A stretch of DNA of 64,000 nt from Planococcus citri. Taxonomy: Eukaryota; Arthropoda; Insecta; Hemiptera; Pseudococcidae. How positions within the stretch are numbered: the stretch's first letter is position 1; each line of letters begins with the position of its first letter. Of this stretch, positions 1-11,956 are shown piece by piece. The stretch spans positions 21,564,559-21,628,558 of the forward strand of contig NC_088680.1 of assembly GCF_950023065.1 (NCBI RefSeq), in the 5' to 3' direction. Both the position numbers and the translations under genes were made by a program. Below the pieces are notes generated by a model, which saw only the letters and a program-made list of their open reading frames with translations, ran no database searches and was not told the origin of the DNA.

Positions 1-1160
1 GTGACGTAGAGGTACCGTTTGCATATCTATATTTATATATAGCCGCATACAGGTAAACTCATAACGTTTTGTATAAACAGCAATCTCAAGACCCCTCTGT
101 AACTTCGTTGCTGTGCATACGCTCGACGCGTCACCCCATAGGCCTGATAGTACTCGATGTTAGGCCGCGTTATATTCGTTAACTTGATTTTTGGGTCACC
201 TGTGGAAAAGTATTTCATTGCCAAAACATCAATTTTTCAGAAATGCTTTTTTTTAAAAGTCTAATACGTCTCTGTTTTTCGCAAATGCCTTTTTAACAAA
301 GCATCCTACAGAAAAATAACCAGCTCTGAGCAGAAAGGAAATTTTATGCTCTACAATTTCCTTCATTGCATTTTTTTCATAGGATGCATACTTTCCTTGC
401 AAAATCACTGTTAATGTTGAAAAACACGAAAATTCGGAGCTGTATAATCAACTTTAAATTGAAATTGAGCAGTCAAAAATTCATTTTAGACGATTTTTGA
501 CCACGCCATGTGAAAGAGGAGACCTTCAACCACCAGAATCACCAAACAGAACGTAAAAAATGAATAAAATGATTCTTGGCAATAAGCACCTTTTTCTCAT
601 GTCCTCGTAGATAATAATTAGGCTATGCACTCATTTGAAAATTGAGTAAAATGTGAAAGTGTATAAACAGCAATCTCACGTCCCTGCTCAAACTTTGCCA
701 GTAGACTCCCCACACCTTGTAGATTCATATGGCACCTCATCGAAAAGTCACGTCCTAAAAAGGTTACGAGTTTGTCAAAACGTTATGAGTTTGCTGTTTA
801 ATTAAGAAAAAAGTTACGAGTTTACCCCCTAGAATATTTATATATTTATATAGATATAAGTTTCACCGAAACTTGAATTTTTACATTTTATGACCTGGAA
901 CCTGTTCTAATTGATCAAATAAAGTCAAACTTGGGAAATGGGGTTCATTTAGGACCTAGAATTGACCCCCGAAGTTTCAAGGGTCAAAGTTGAAAATTAC
1001 AGAAAGGTCATTTTTTTGGAGGGGCATAAAAAGGCCCCAAATGAACGAAAAAGGTCCAAAATCATACCATAGGTCAGTACCTCCATTGTGATCAACATAT
1101 CCAAATTTCAGCTTCCTAGGTCATCCCCACCCCATTTTGGTTGGGAAAAACCACATTTTA
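1..1160. other. Gene-free AT-rich stretch
   Basis: I see no exon with believable splice sites and no RNA gene here. The phrase 'gtataaacagcaatctca' occurs twice (about 72 and 660), which suggests degraded repeat DNA. The right end grades into the tandem array that follows. Confidence 0.5.
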
Positions 1161-1169
1161 GCCCTATTT

Positions 1170-2130
1170 TTGACCCCCTCACCCCTAAAATTGAGCTAGG
1201 GGGTCCAAATTTTCAGCATACAATAAGAGGATGCCCCTTGACTGCTTTTTGCAGGATTCAACCTACCAACCTCATTTGACCCCTCTCCAAGGTCAAAAAA
1301 GTGGATTTTTGCGTGTTTTTTTACGTTTAGCCAGACCTACAGCCCCTCCAAATTGACCTAGAGGGTCCAAATTTTCACAGTACATTGGGAGGGTGTACCC
1401 GAAGAGCCTTTTGCAGGTTTCAACCTTCCAACCCCATTTGACCCCTCTCCAGGGTCAAAAAAGTGGATTTTTTCATCGATTTTACGTGTTTTTTGAAAAT
1501 TTTGACATTTAGCCAAGCCTACAGCCCCTCCAAATTAACCTACAGGGTCCAAATTTTCACAGTACATTGGGAGGGTGTACCCGAAGTGCCTTTTGCAGGT
1601 TTCAACCTTCCAACCCCATTTGACCCCTCTTCAGGGTCAAAAAAGTGGATTTTTGCGTGTTTTTTGTCGTTTAGCCAGACCTACAGCCCCTCCAAATTGA
1701 CCTAGAGGGTCCAAATTTTCACAGTATATTGGGAGGGTGTACCCGAAGTGCCTTTTGCAGGTTTCAACCTTCCAACCCCATTTGACCCCTCTCCAGGGTC
1801 AAAAAAGTGGATTTTTGCATCCATTTTACGTGTTTTTTGAAAATTTCGACATTTAGCCAAACCTACAGTCCCTCCAAATTGACCTAGAGGGTCCAAATTT
1901 TCACAGTACATTGGGGGGATGTATCGGAAGTGCCTTTTGCAGGTTTCAACCTTCCAACCTTATTTGACCTCTTTCTAGGGTCAAACGTGTTTTTTTGACG
2001 TTTAGGAAAGCCTATAGCCCCACCAAATTGACCTAGAGGGCTCAAATTTTCACAGTACAGTTGGAGGGTGTACCCGAAGTGCCTTTTGCCAGTTTCAACC
2101 TTCCACCCCCATTTGACCTGTTTCAGGGTC
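1170..2130. repeat. Tandem array, 150-181 bp unit
   Basis: About six diverged copies of a unit that includes 'cctacagcccctccaaattg', 'ggtccaaattttcacagtac' and 'ccaaccccatttgacccctc'. Unit starts near 1327, 1508, 1671, 1852 and 2002 give spacings of 181, 163, 181 and 150 bp, so unit length varies by internal indels. Open frames on the minus strand here are by-products of the repeat. Confidence 0.8.
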
Positions 2131-2159
2131 AAGACAGGTTTGTTACCACATTTTTTGAA

Positions 2160-2870
2160 GGCGGAAGAAGAGAGTTGGGCGAAGCCCGAGGGGGGTGCAG
2201 GGGGTTCGCCCAAGGGGGGTGCAGGGGGGACAGAGTCCCCCCGCTAACATAAGAAAAAAATTGCGGAAGGAGGGAGTTGGGCGAAGCCCAAGGGGGGTGC
2301 AGGGGGGACTCTGCTAACATAAGAAAGAAATCGTAGAAGGAGGGAGTTGGGCGAAGCCCAAGGGGGGTGCAGGGGGGACAGAGTCCCCCCGCTAACATAA
2401 GAAAGAAATCGCGGAAGGAGAGAGTTGGGCGAAGCCCAAGGGGGGTGCAGGGGGGACAGAGTCCCCCCGCTGACATAAGAAAGAAATTGCGAAAGGAGTA
2501 ATTTGGGCAAAGCCCATGGGGGTGCAGGGGGGACAATGTCCCCCCAAAGGTAGGCGAAGCACAGGAGCGAAGCGAGGGTGCGAGTAGCTCAAGAGAAGCG
2601 CAGAACATGAAAATAAGATGTTTGTAGGACGTAATTGGGCAAAGCCCAAGGGGCTGCAGGGGAGACGAAGTCCCCCCAAACACAGGTGAAGCACATGAGC
2701 GAAGCGAAGGTGCGAGTAGTTCAAGCGAAGCGCAGAACACGAGAAAAAGACACCAGCAGGAGGTAATTGGGCGAAGCCCAAGGGGGGTGTCGGGGGGACA
2801 ACGTCCCCCCCAAACACAGGCGAAGCACAGGAGCGAAGCGAGGGTGCGAGTAGTTCAAGAGCCCTCAATG
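2160..2870. repeat. GC-rich tandem array with built-in hairpins
   Basis: Seven or more copies of a roughly 70-130 bp unit containing 'gggcgaagccc' followed by 'ggggtgcaggggggac' and 'gtccccccgc'. Both segments are self-complementary, so every unit can fold into two small stems. Later copies gain an extra block with 'gagcgaagcgagggtgcgag'. The array is far more GC-rich than its surroundings. The proline- and leucine-rich minus-strand frames across it are repeat artefacts. Confidence 0.85.
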
Positions 2871-3625
2871 TTTCTGGCACAAAAATTTGGCTCTTACGTA
2901 GCGGCAGACTGCTACGACTTTTTTTTTTTTTCATTAAAAGTAACATTGAAAATCAGTTGTTTTCAAAAGATAATTCTTCCACACGTTTTCCCCTGTGGAG
3001 ATGTTTGTTCCTTATCTCTAAACATTTACAATTTCATTTACAAACAAAGCTCATTGAAGAAGCTTTGATTAAAGTTTTTTCAAAAAGATGTTTTCTCAAA
3101 AAAATAAGTTTACACAAATAAAAAGGTCCCATTGAAAATAAAAAATATTATTTTTAAAAACAAATTTTGTTTTGCAACAAACAATTCTTTGAGAGAGGTT
3201 TTTTCTCTTTCTGAGAAGTTTTTATGGAATACGTTTTTTAGAAGAGTCTTTTAAAAAATACAAAGTGTAATAGCTTTTGTGCCATGAAGTTACCATTTTC
3301 CCTTCAAGCATAAAGTTTTCAGTTTTTCTTTAAAAATTAAGATTGTTAATTCTACCTACATACTTTTTTCTGTTCAAAAATAAAGATTTCATTTTTTCCC
3401 ATTAAAAATGGAGGTTACATTTCTCTCAAGAAACAGAGTTTGCACACAATCTTCTAAAACGAAATGAAGTTTTCATTTTCTGTTCAAAAATTAAATCAAA
3501 TTTTTATTCAACTTTTAAACATGACAAATGCATTTTCTTTTCTAAAACAAAAAAAAAAAGTGAACTTGGCATTTTCTTTGATACTTTGGTACTCTTATTG
3601 GTCTTTAATGAGAAAATAATTCCAT
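2871..3625. other. AT-rich spacer downstream of ABCG copy 1
   Basis: No gene seen. It begins with a poly-T tract and holds low-complexity sequence with recurring 'cattttctgttcaaaaat'-like phrases. Next to the neighbouring stop codon, at about 3604, lies 'tttaat', which reads ATTAAA on the gene strand. It is probably that gene's polyadenylation signal. Confidence 0.4.
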
Positions 3626-6600
3626 TCAATTATTTACTTTGAAATACAATCTGATTTTTAATGCAATAAAACTAAGCAACTGGAAAATCAAATACATGCA
3701 ACTCATCGTAATTATATTTCCTCGCAAATTCGCACTATCGAAACCCATCGAGTGCAGAACTTCTTGGCCATTTTTCAAGCATTGCGCACCTACTTCTGTC
3801 TTCGAACACTCAATATGTTCGACCCCTTCAAAGTACACGATCAGCACACATTCAAACGCGTATGTCAGCCATGAAAAATACCGTATCCATAAAAATATCG
3901 CAGGAATTGATCTAATGTTCATCACCATTCCTGTAAATGGATAAAAACATGTGCCAAGAAGTAGTGCCAGGGTGTCAGAGATATGAAAGTTGTTTGTTGC
4001 CAATGATGCCATAATTCCTGAAGAATACATACATAATTATCAATTACGATATCATTATCATCAAGTCCCAAGCTACATTGTATGTAGGTATTTGTAGATG
4101 GTATTTGGCTGTTTTGATTAATTCAACTCACCAAATGAAACTGATAGATTAGAATTCAAAATATTCGCCATTATGGTTACAAAAAAAGCGAACCAATTCT
4201 TACGTAAGTCTAACATCACATACGCTATAACTGTGAATAAAATCGAATCCAACAGTAACCCTGGAATCTGAGTAAATTTAAAGGTTAATTGTCAAGTAAT
4301 GCAGAGAAAAACAGGCAGTTCCTTTACCCCTCCCCCTCTCGAGATTTAAATTACTTCCCATCAAAAATCAAACAACTTACAATAATGGTTTAAAGTAATA
4401 ATTATAAAAAAAAAGAAAAAATGAAAAAATTTGAATTTTTCGAATAATTTTTGAAATTGAAATTAAATTATATAGGTAGCTTTGAAAAAGTACCTATTTC
4501 GATGAAACTTACTTACCAGCGAAATAATGCTTGATAAATAAAAAATCAGCGGTGTATTCATATCATTAGAATACTCTCGCAAAAACAAAGGCATTTTCTT
4601 TGGAAAATGATTGATGGCAGTATAAAAATAAGGAAAGAAGTTTTGATTCTCAATCACAAACAGTAATCCTTTCATGGAATGAATACTTTCTTGATTCGTG
4701 ATCGTGCTTTTTTTCACACAAAAGCCCACAAATAAAGCAAACGCCTGTGAAATCACGTTTAATTTTTCATTAGTTAGGTACCTAGGTACTTTGAAGTTGT
4801 AATTTATTTTCGTATAGAAAAAATTTCATATTAAGTGGTAGATGTTTTACGTACTATTCTCCTGATGATATTTATACATAGTTTCGAGGGATTTCTCTTG
4901 GCACTCAGAACTTCACGATAAGTTATAAGCTGAAACTTTTGGAACCAGGAGATATATTCGCTGTAATTGAAAGAATATTTGCACAAAATAGTAGATAAAT
5001 GTATTTGTAATTTTATTTTAGATGAATGTATATCTTGACAGATAGGTAGAGTAATAAGTATAAATAGGTGCTTACATTTTTTCCAGTCCACTGAGCTTCT
5101 CCTGCAGTTGAATTAAATTGAATACATTTTTCAATCAACTTTTTGATCCCAATAATAATTGTATCAAATTAAAATTGCTTACTATTCTACCGCTCTCCTC
5201 CTCAGTTTGTTCGCAAATCATCTTGGAATATTGACTTTCTTGAAATTTCAAACAAATCTCAGCAGCTTTACGACTGAACTCCAGCTCACGTTCGGGAACT
5301 ACTGAGAGACTTTTAAGAAAATAGTCAGCTGGATTTTGTTTTTTATTGTAGAAATAACCGATGCTGAAATCAATCACAATTATTAATATTATCGATACTA
5401 AATTAGGCTCAAATTTCGTTTTTCACTTTGATTTGAGAATGTGGGTATCTTTATCAAGTAGGAAAGTATTTTCACGTTATCACTTGAATAAAATCATTGA
5501 CTAACCTTTGAAAAAATTCTAGAGCATTCTCGATAGATCCACAGAACGCGATTTTTCCATCGTGTAACAATATTATTTGATGAAACAAATCGAGTATTTT
5601 TGCACTGGGTTGATGAATTGAGCAAATAATCGTTTTACCACCTTGATTAATCATATTCCTAATCACAGTCATCACTTTTAAAGCTGAATATGAATCTAAA
5701 CCTGTAAGAAAATTTCGCAGTATTTTTTAATGTTCATTTGATATAGGTACCTATTAGTTGATGAGACAGGTAAAGCCTCATTTATTTTGTTCTCACCTGT
5801 GGTTGGTTCATCACAAAACAGCAAAGCTGGATTGATTAATAATTCGGTGGCTACAGATAATCGTTTTCGTTCACCTCCTGATAAGTTCAGCTAAAATTTT
5901 TATTCCTGTTGAGTGTTGGTGAGGTTTATTCGAATTATAGAAAGTACTTATCTAGGAATCCCTACCTGTCCATCATCGTCAGTCGAAGTGCCAATAAAAC
6001 GATTCGCACATTCTGTCAGACCAACATCTTTTAATATTTCGTTTATCAATGCTTTACGATGTTTGGTGGTAATTTTCTTGTCTAATTTTATTCGGGCCTG
6101 AAAAAAAAAAATAGATTAGGTGGGTACCAGTTCTGGGCATTTTACTAAAAATGCTTACCACCAAATGTAAATGCTCCGAAGCAGTTAATGTAGGAACAAA
6201 TAAATCATCTTGATAAACGAATCCTGAAATTTTCTTCATCAAGTCAGAGGGTATTTTTTGACCATTTATTCGAACATCTCCAGCAACTTTGAAATCCCCT
6301 GCATAAAATTACCTACTCTTTAAGCTGAATTAAATTCATCTTACTATACAATAGGTATGTACCTACCAATGGAATTAATTTGCCTACCTAATCGTCTATT
6401 TGCCAGCACTGACATCAATGTAGTTTTACCCGATCCGCTGTAAAAAGGCATAAATACATAATTTGTGTTTGTTTTCAATTCCATGAATTTTTGTTATCAA
6501 AAAATAAATATGCAATAGCTGATAACTACGTGTAGATATTTTATTGCCATTAAATACCTATAAATTGTTTTTAATGATTTAACCTTATAAATTTCGAGAA

Positions 6601-9600
6601 TTTTTTTTGCACAACGTGACACTCTGGCTTTGAATTAGATTGGTTCCAAGTATTAATTATAAAAATATAATTTATATTCATGCTTACCTAATTACTTAAT
6701 TGGGCATCACAATCAAAATTATTTTCAATTCAAGCGTGAATGTTTTGAGAATCGAGTCGAAAATTGATAAATACCTAGGTACTTCGAAAGTTGAACATAA
6801 TACTTAATGATGCGGTGAGCGGTGTGAGTTCGTTGAAATTAATTGAAGCTTACAAGTATAGAGTAGGTACCTCCACCACCCCCTCCCCGTCATCCACATG
6901 ACACACGACATCGTTAATGTCATTTTTGTGGCTTCAAGTATATTATGCCTCTGAATCTTTGTGGAAGTGAAATCATGCAACAACCAGCCAATTCTGATCA
7001 AAGGCCAATGTCTCATTTGCCGTGAACAAAAATATCAATAAATTTTAAAAAATTCTCACAAAAATCAAAAAATTAATCAAGAGTGTTGAATTTTTGGTAA
7101 TGATAAAAATGTTGATACTTGCACTTCTCAAAAATTCGACCCTATGTTGAATTCAAAACCTGACTCTTCAAATGGTTCACTCGCTTACCTTATACAGAAT
7201 AAAGATCAAAATTGAAAATATTATTCGAATTCATATTATTCTCCAATCTTACCTTGCGCCCATAATCGCTACCAAATTGTTCGGTCTGACATGTCCATTC
7301 ACTGGAAATGAATAAAATTAGATAAGCATTTGAAAGAATGTTACGTAAGTAAGATTATAGTTTGTTGAAAAAAATGGTGCCTAATATTTACCTAGGTAAG
7401 ATTAATGTAAAATACATACTTGGGACAAAAAGTTTTCATTTTTAAAATTGTCCTCCCCCTTCAATTGAAATTTCCACTAAAAAAAAGTCCCAAGTTGATA
7501 TATGTAGATTCAAGTTCATTTTGACACTTCCGAAATCAGTCGAAAATTTTAACATTTAAAAAAAAAATCCTTCCAAGTTTATTTGACGCATTTTGGAGTC
7601 AGGTTTTCATCACTTAAAGATCCAAAATGAAACTTGAAGGAAATTTTCCACAATTCAGAAGTTCCCAAAATATCAGAAAAGGTGAAAGAATTTTTGAAAA
7701 TCATTATCAAATAAAAATAAAACATTGAATCAAATTTTAAGCATTCGTTGATTTTATTTTTCAATTTTTGTTTTTGATGAATTTTTAAATATTCAAATGG
7801 TTCCATGAAAAAAAATAAAAATTTGATTAATGGTTTATGCCTTATTTTTGATCTTTCAAATTGTTAAGTGGTGGCTTTGACTTTTAAGACCTTTTGGAGT
7901 CTAGTATTGATTTTTAAATTTCCCATACTTGAAGAAAATGTCTTAAGAGGGGTCAAAATTAAATTCAGTGCGTATCTTTATTCAACTTTCAACATAAGAA
8001 AATTAAAAAATTCGTTTGAGACTCAGAAATGGATTTGAAACCGTCACTAATCGACTTGAGAGATCAAAAAACTGACTTTTGTAACCAAACACTACCTTTC
8101 TATTTCACTTTTATCAAATTTTATTTTTTTTTCACAGAAATTGGATCACATTTGATTTTTTAAAAAAGTTTTCAAGACCTTGTTATGGTGCAATCTGCCT
8201 CCACCTGCTAGGTGATAGATCTTAGGGTAACCCTTTACGCGATGTGATTTATTGCTATTTAGTAAAGAGGGTTCCAGTAACGTGGGAAAATATTAGAACA
8301 TAGGGTGTGAACAATACCTTTCAATAGTCAAGGAGGCACGAGCTTCTGTCGATTGAAAGGTATCATCACTTGGTTTTTGCGATCAGCCGTGGCAAGATCC
8401 TCGTCTAAGTATGTGGTCAAGGAGTAATTTGTATGTAATAACAGGCCTATGCCTAAGTTACATTATTTCAGGTTAACCCACCTCGCGTGTGTTTAAGATA
8501 ATATTTTGATTTTATCGTAATCGTTGGTAGTTATTAATTAATCCTCTGAGGTAATGATCCGACGATTATAACCTTTGCGGTCATATCAAGATATTCCTAG
8601 GCATCTTAAATGAAGCGTGTGATATGTGTGTCTCTTCGTAAAGCAGCCACCGACAGCCACTATTATTGGGGTAGGCTAAGGAAAAGAGGTGGTGTGACAG
8701 TGAGCAGTGTTCGGTAAGTGTAAACTTACATGGTGGTGTCTCCACTATATTAATTATAACTTTATCGTAATTAATAGATGATGTCAATAGACGTGAGGGA
8801 TGGAGCATGGATTCCTCACTCACGTCATTATGAACCTATTTCGCATACATAGCTTTAGTAGATTACTCAGCTAGTAAGGTCCCGTACGGAAAAAAACCAT
8901 GGTTGACTATAGGAAAAATCATAGTATAGTAACTATTGTATTTTCACGACTATAGTTACTATAGTAAATCATAGTATAGTATAGTTTAGTGTAGTACCAA
9001 AATTTTAGGTAAAAAATTGCGTTAAAACACTGATAATGGAATGTCCATTGATAAATTGTGTATTTTCAGGCATTGTAAGCTAATAAAATTTCCAAAAAAC
9101 GAAAAAAAAATTTCAAAAAATTATGGCCCACGCCAGGCTCGATCCCCCGACCCACGCGTCACATAACATACATTCTACATTCGTCTTTGCCACCTACCTA
9201 ACCCACACACCGCTAGATAAGGAAATAGGGTTTATTTGCGTACTTATACATATTTACATTCTATATTATTAGGTCTGGACTTATAAATTTTTCAACTTTT
9301 TTTTTTTTATTTATTTTTTTTTTTAATGATGTTACAATATATAGGTGTTTTTGAAAATTGATAAAAATTATTTATGATGAATAGTTTTAGATAAAATGAA
9401 TAAGTGATTTATTTGGATATGTACTTACTATGAATATTAGGCACTTAAAAAAAAAAAAACTCAGCTAAAATTTTGGTACAGTGTGATAATTGGAAAAAAA
9501 ATTAATTTTTTTATTGCCAAAATACATGATGAAAATGTTTTAATATTTTATAATTTTAATTTTCATCTTTAAATTTTTTTACACCTGCAGGTTCATGGAG

Positions 9601-10708
9601 CAAAGTCCTTCAAAAACCTACAAAAAAAACGATCTGAATTTGGATACAAAATGTGTCGATTTTTTTCTCACAAATTGTGTCATAAATACTCAAGTCTTCA
9701 AATAAAAAACGTGTTTCTCTTTGAATTAAAAAAAAAATTATTTTCACCGTAATTTTTATAAAATTTTCGCGAAATTCTTGTTTTATAGGTAGTTACTATA
9801 ATTGACTGCGAAAATTTTCATAGTTAGTATTGTTGACTATGAAAATTTTTGTAGTTACTATAGCTGACTATGAAAATTTTCATAGGTACTATAGTTGACT
9901 ACAACTCACTATGTTGACCACAAAAATTTATCGTAGTAACTATAGTTCACTATGAAAATTTTTGTAGTTACTATAGTTCACTACATCTTACTATAGTTGA
10001 CTACAAAAATTTGCATGGTAACTATAGTTGACTTTAGTCAACCATAGTATTTTTCCGTACGGGGTATCAATTCCATGTATAATTGCCATGATCTGCCAGG
10101 AGAAATGCTAAGCATTATCCTATCTGTCTTGATTGAACGCGTTTAATAAATAAATAACATATTACAATATGTTATAAATAACGTAGATGTAGTGAATGTC
10201 TTGACCGAATAAATCTTTTGTACATAAATGGTATTTAAATGTTGATCATTTCTGTACTTGATGACTTAGAATCTTTAGTGGTCACTCAAGAGAACTCCCA
10301 TCTGAGCTAGTCAGGAGTTGAATAAATCTCCCCCTTAAGGTGATATTTATGAGAGATACCATCGAAACAGTAATGACTAATTACACCAATCATCGCTGAT
10401 CACTATCAATAATTCTAAGATAACAACCTTAAAAAAAATCAGCATTTAAAAGTTATGTTTTGTAATTTTTAATTTTTTTTTTCATTTTGACAAGATAAAA
10501 AAGCTGTTAGTTGGGATATTTCTTGTGTTAAGTGGGGTGGGGTGGGGGGGGTGGTTGAATAAAAATACATATTATGCATATGAAAGTCATTACCATTATG
10601 AATCAATTCTTTGACAGTATGGGTGGCATTTCGAAATATATGCTGTGTTTTGATGTCAACTTTGACCGTAAGGTTTTGCCATGTGATCGAGACGCCTTTG
10701 GTTTCCAT
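3626..10708 (-). CDS. ABCG-family half-transporter, copy 1
   Basis: Membrane ATP-binding cassette exporter of the G (white/scarlet-like) subfamily: nucleotide-binding domain first, six-helix membrane domain second, expected to work as a dimer; substrate unknown. Coding exons, 5' to 3': 10708-10594, 7301-7253, 6437-6388, 6298-6159, 6097-5966, 5890-5797, 5701-5506, 5363-5183, 5101-5076, 4960-4855, 4744-4517, 4267-4132, 4017-3626. The sum is 1845 bp, an exact frame for 614 residues, the usual ABCG size. Walker A GASGSGKT is at residues 53-60, signature LSGGE at 165-169, Walker B ending in CDE near 188-190, and the switch histidine of SIHQPS near 223. The membrane exons begin near residue 364. 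The last exon has the paired loop cysteines (IECSK and QCLKNG). The start is the methionine of METKGVS; a short extra 5' exon is possible. An ATTAAA-type signal lies just after the stop. Confidence 0.88.
8181..10425. mobile_element. Solo LTR split by a later DNA-element insertion
   Basis: Lies in the first intron of ABCG copy 1. It begins TGTTATGG and ends AAGATAACA, the TG...CA form of a long terminal repeat, and is flanked by a 4-bp duplication, ACCT (8177-8180 and 10426-10429). Removing the TIR element at 8881-10063 leaves about 1,060 bp with no retrotransposon genes, so this is a solo LTR left by recombination, probably Ty3/gypsy-like (inferred from the duplication length). Confidence 0.65.
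8881..10063. mobile_element. Non-autonomous TIR DNA element nested in the LTR
   Basis: The outer ends are inverted copies: CCCGTACGGAAAAA with 'accatggttgacta' nearby on the left, and 'gtcaaccatagt' with TTTTTCCGTACGGG on the right. The CGTACG core is itself palindromic. Subterminal DNA carries many short alternations of 'actatagttgactatgaaaa' in both directions. No transposase frame is present. A clean target-site duplication is not visible. Confidence 0.7.
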
Positions 10709-11956
10709 TTCTATAAGTAACTTTTAGTTCATCTATCACTTATTGATGTGGAATTTTTCTTCACCTCTAAAATGATAAACAGAAGAGATCCCTACCAATA
10801 ACATCTTCATTTTTATTTGTTTTTTACAACTATAACAAAGAGTTTTTGTAATTTCAAAAGAAGAAAAATTATGAACGCGTTGCTTGAATTTTTTCCAGTC
10901 GTAGGTAATTTTTATGCATGTACATTGTACTTACCTATAAATATTGAAATCTGAAAAATTTACATTCACGTGCAGCCTTGCAGGTCATCTCGTATGCAGC
11001 CGGTTCCGTATTCGTGCAATCACAATCATCTTGAAAAATGTGGTTTAGCATCAATTTTTTTCTTATGTATTAAGTACATACGTAGATATCACACTTTTAT
11101 ATCCAAATAAAAATATATTAAAACAGAAAATAATTTTTGTTTTAAATAATCCGAAAATCAGTATCTATTTCTATAAGTATAGCTTACACAATTGTATTCA
11201 AATTTCATTCTTTCTGCGAAACTGTTCCTCGATTTAAAAAAAATTCCAAATTCACGGCTCGTTACAAACGTGTTAGATTAAACCAAACTGGTTGTGAGAA
11301 GCCACAGTCTTGTTTAATTTATGAATAAAATCTACGTCATTTAATTACCTATGTGTGGAAACTAGAAGTACCTACATTGATGTAGAAAAATATGCATGTT
11401 TCTCAGAATGGAATGTTCGATGAATAAGACAGTTTATTTGTGTGGCTTATTCCTGGCCTATTGGCAACTAAGTACATAGATAGTATGCAGTTAGGCTATG
11501 CATGAGTCATGAGTGCTTATAACTAAATTTCAAATGCTCATTGATTGATTGATTTAAATTAAAATTGGCGATAAAATGTTTTGTTTTTTTTTTTTAAATT
11601 CTTACTTTATCCCTTTTGGGGTTTGATACCTAGTTCTTAATTTGAAATTTATGCTTTGTTCTTTTTATAAGTTTTACATTTTCAAATTAAGGAGGCTAAA
11701 AAAATGTTAATTAATTTCAAATTTTATTCAACGTAATTTTTTTGTTTGTTTGTTTCTTTAATGTGAGGTAAAAAAATTTAACACCACCAAATCAAAAAGA
11801 ACTGATAAACTTACAATCTCCATAAATGAGACATTTTTTGACAAAAAATACAGTTCAAGGTTCTGTTCTGTGTCGAGCAGCAAATATGAAATAATAATTT
11901 CGGATTCACTTTGTTCAAATAGGTAATCTTTAATGAGAAAATAACAAACACTTAAC
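10709..11956. other. Spacer between ABCG copies 1 and 2
   Basis: About 1.25 kb without a recognisable exon. It should hold the promoter and 5' untranslated region of copy 1 and the short 3' untranslated region of copy 2 ('tttaat' near 11930 and 'tttatt' near 11723 read as poly(A) signals on the minus strand). No TATA or initiator element can be assigned with confidence. Confidence 0.4.

Noticed and set aside
1702..2946. Several minus-strand open frames of 70-200 residues rich in Pro/Leu/Ser
   Set aside because: They follow the period of the tandem arrays, overlap each other in different frames and have no splice or family support.
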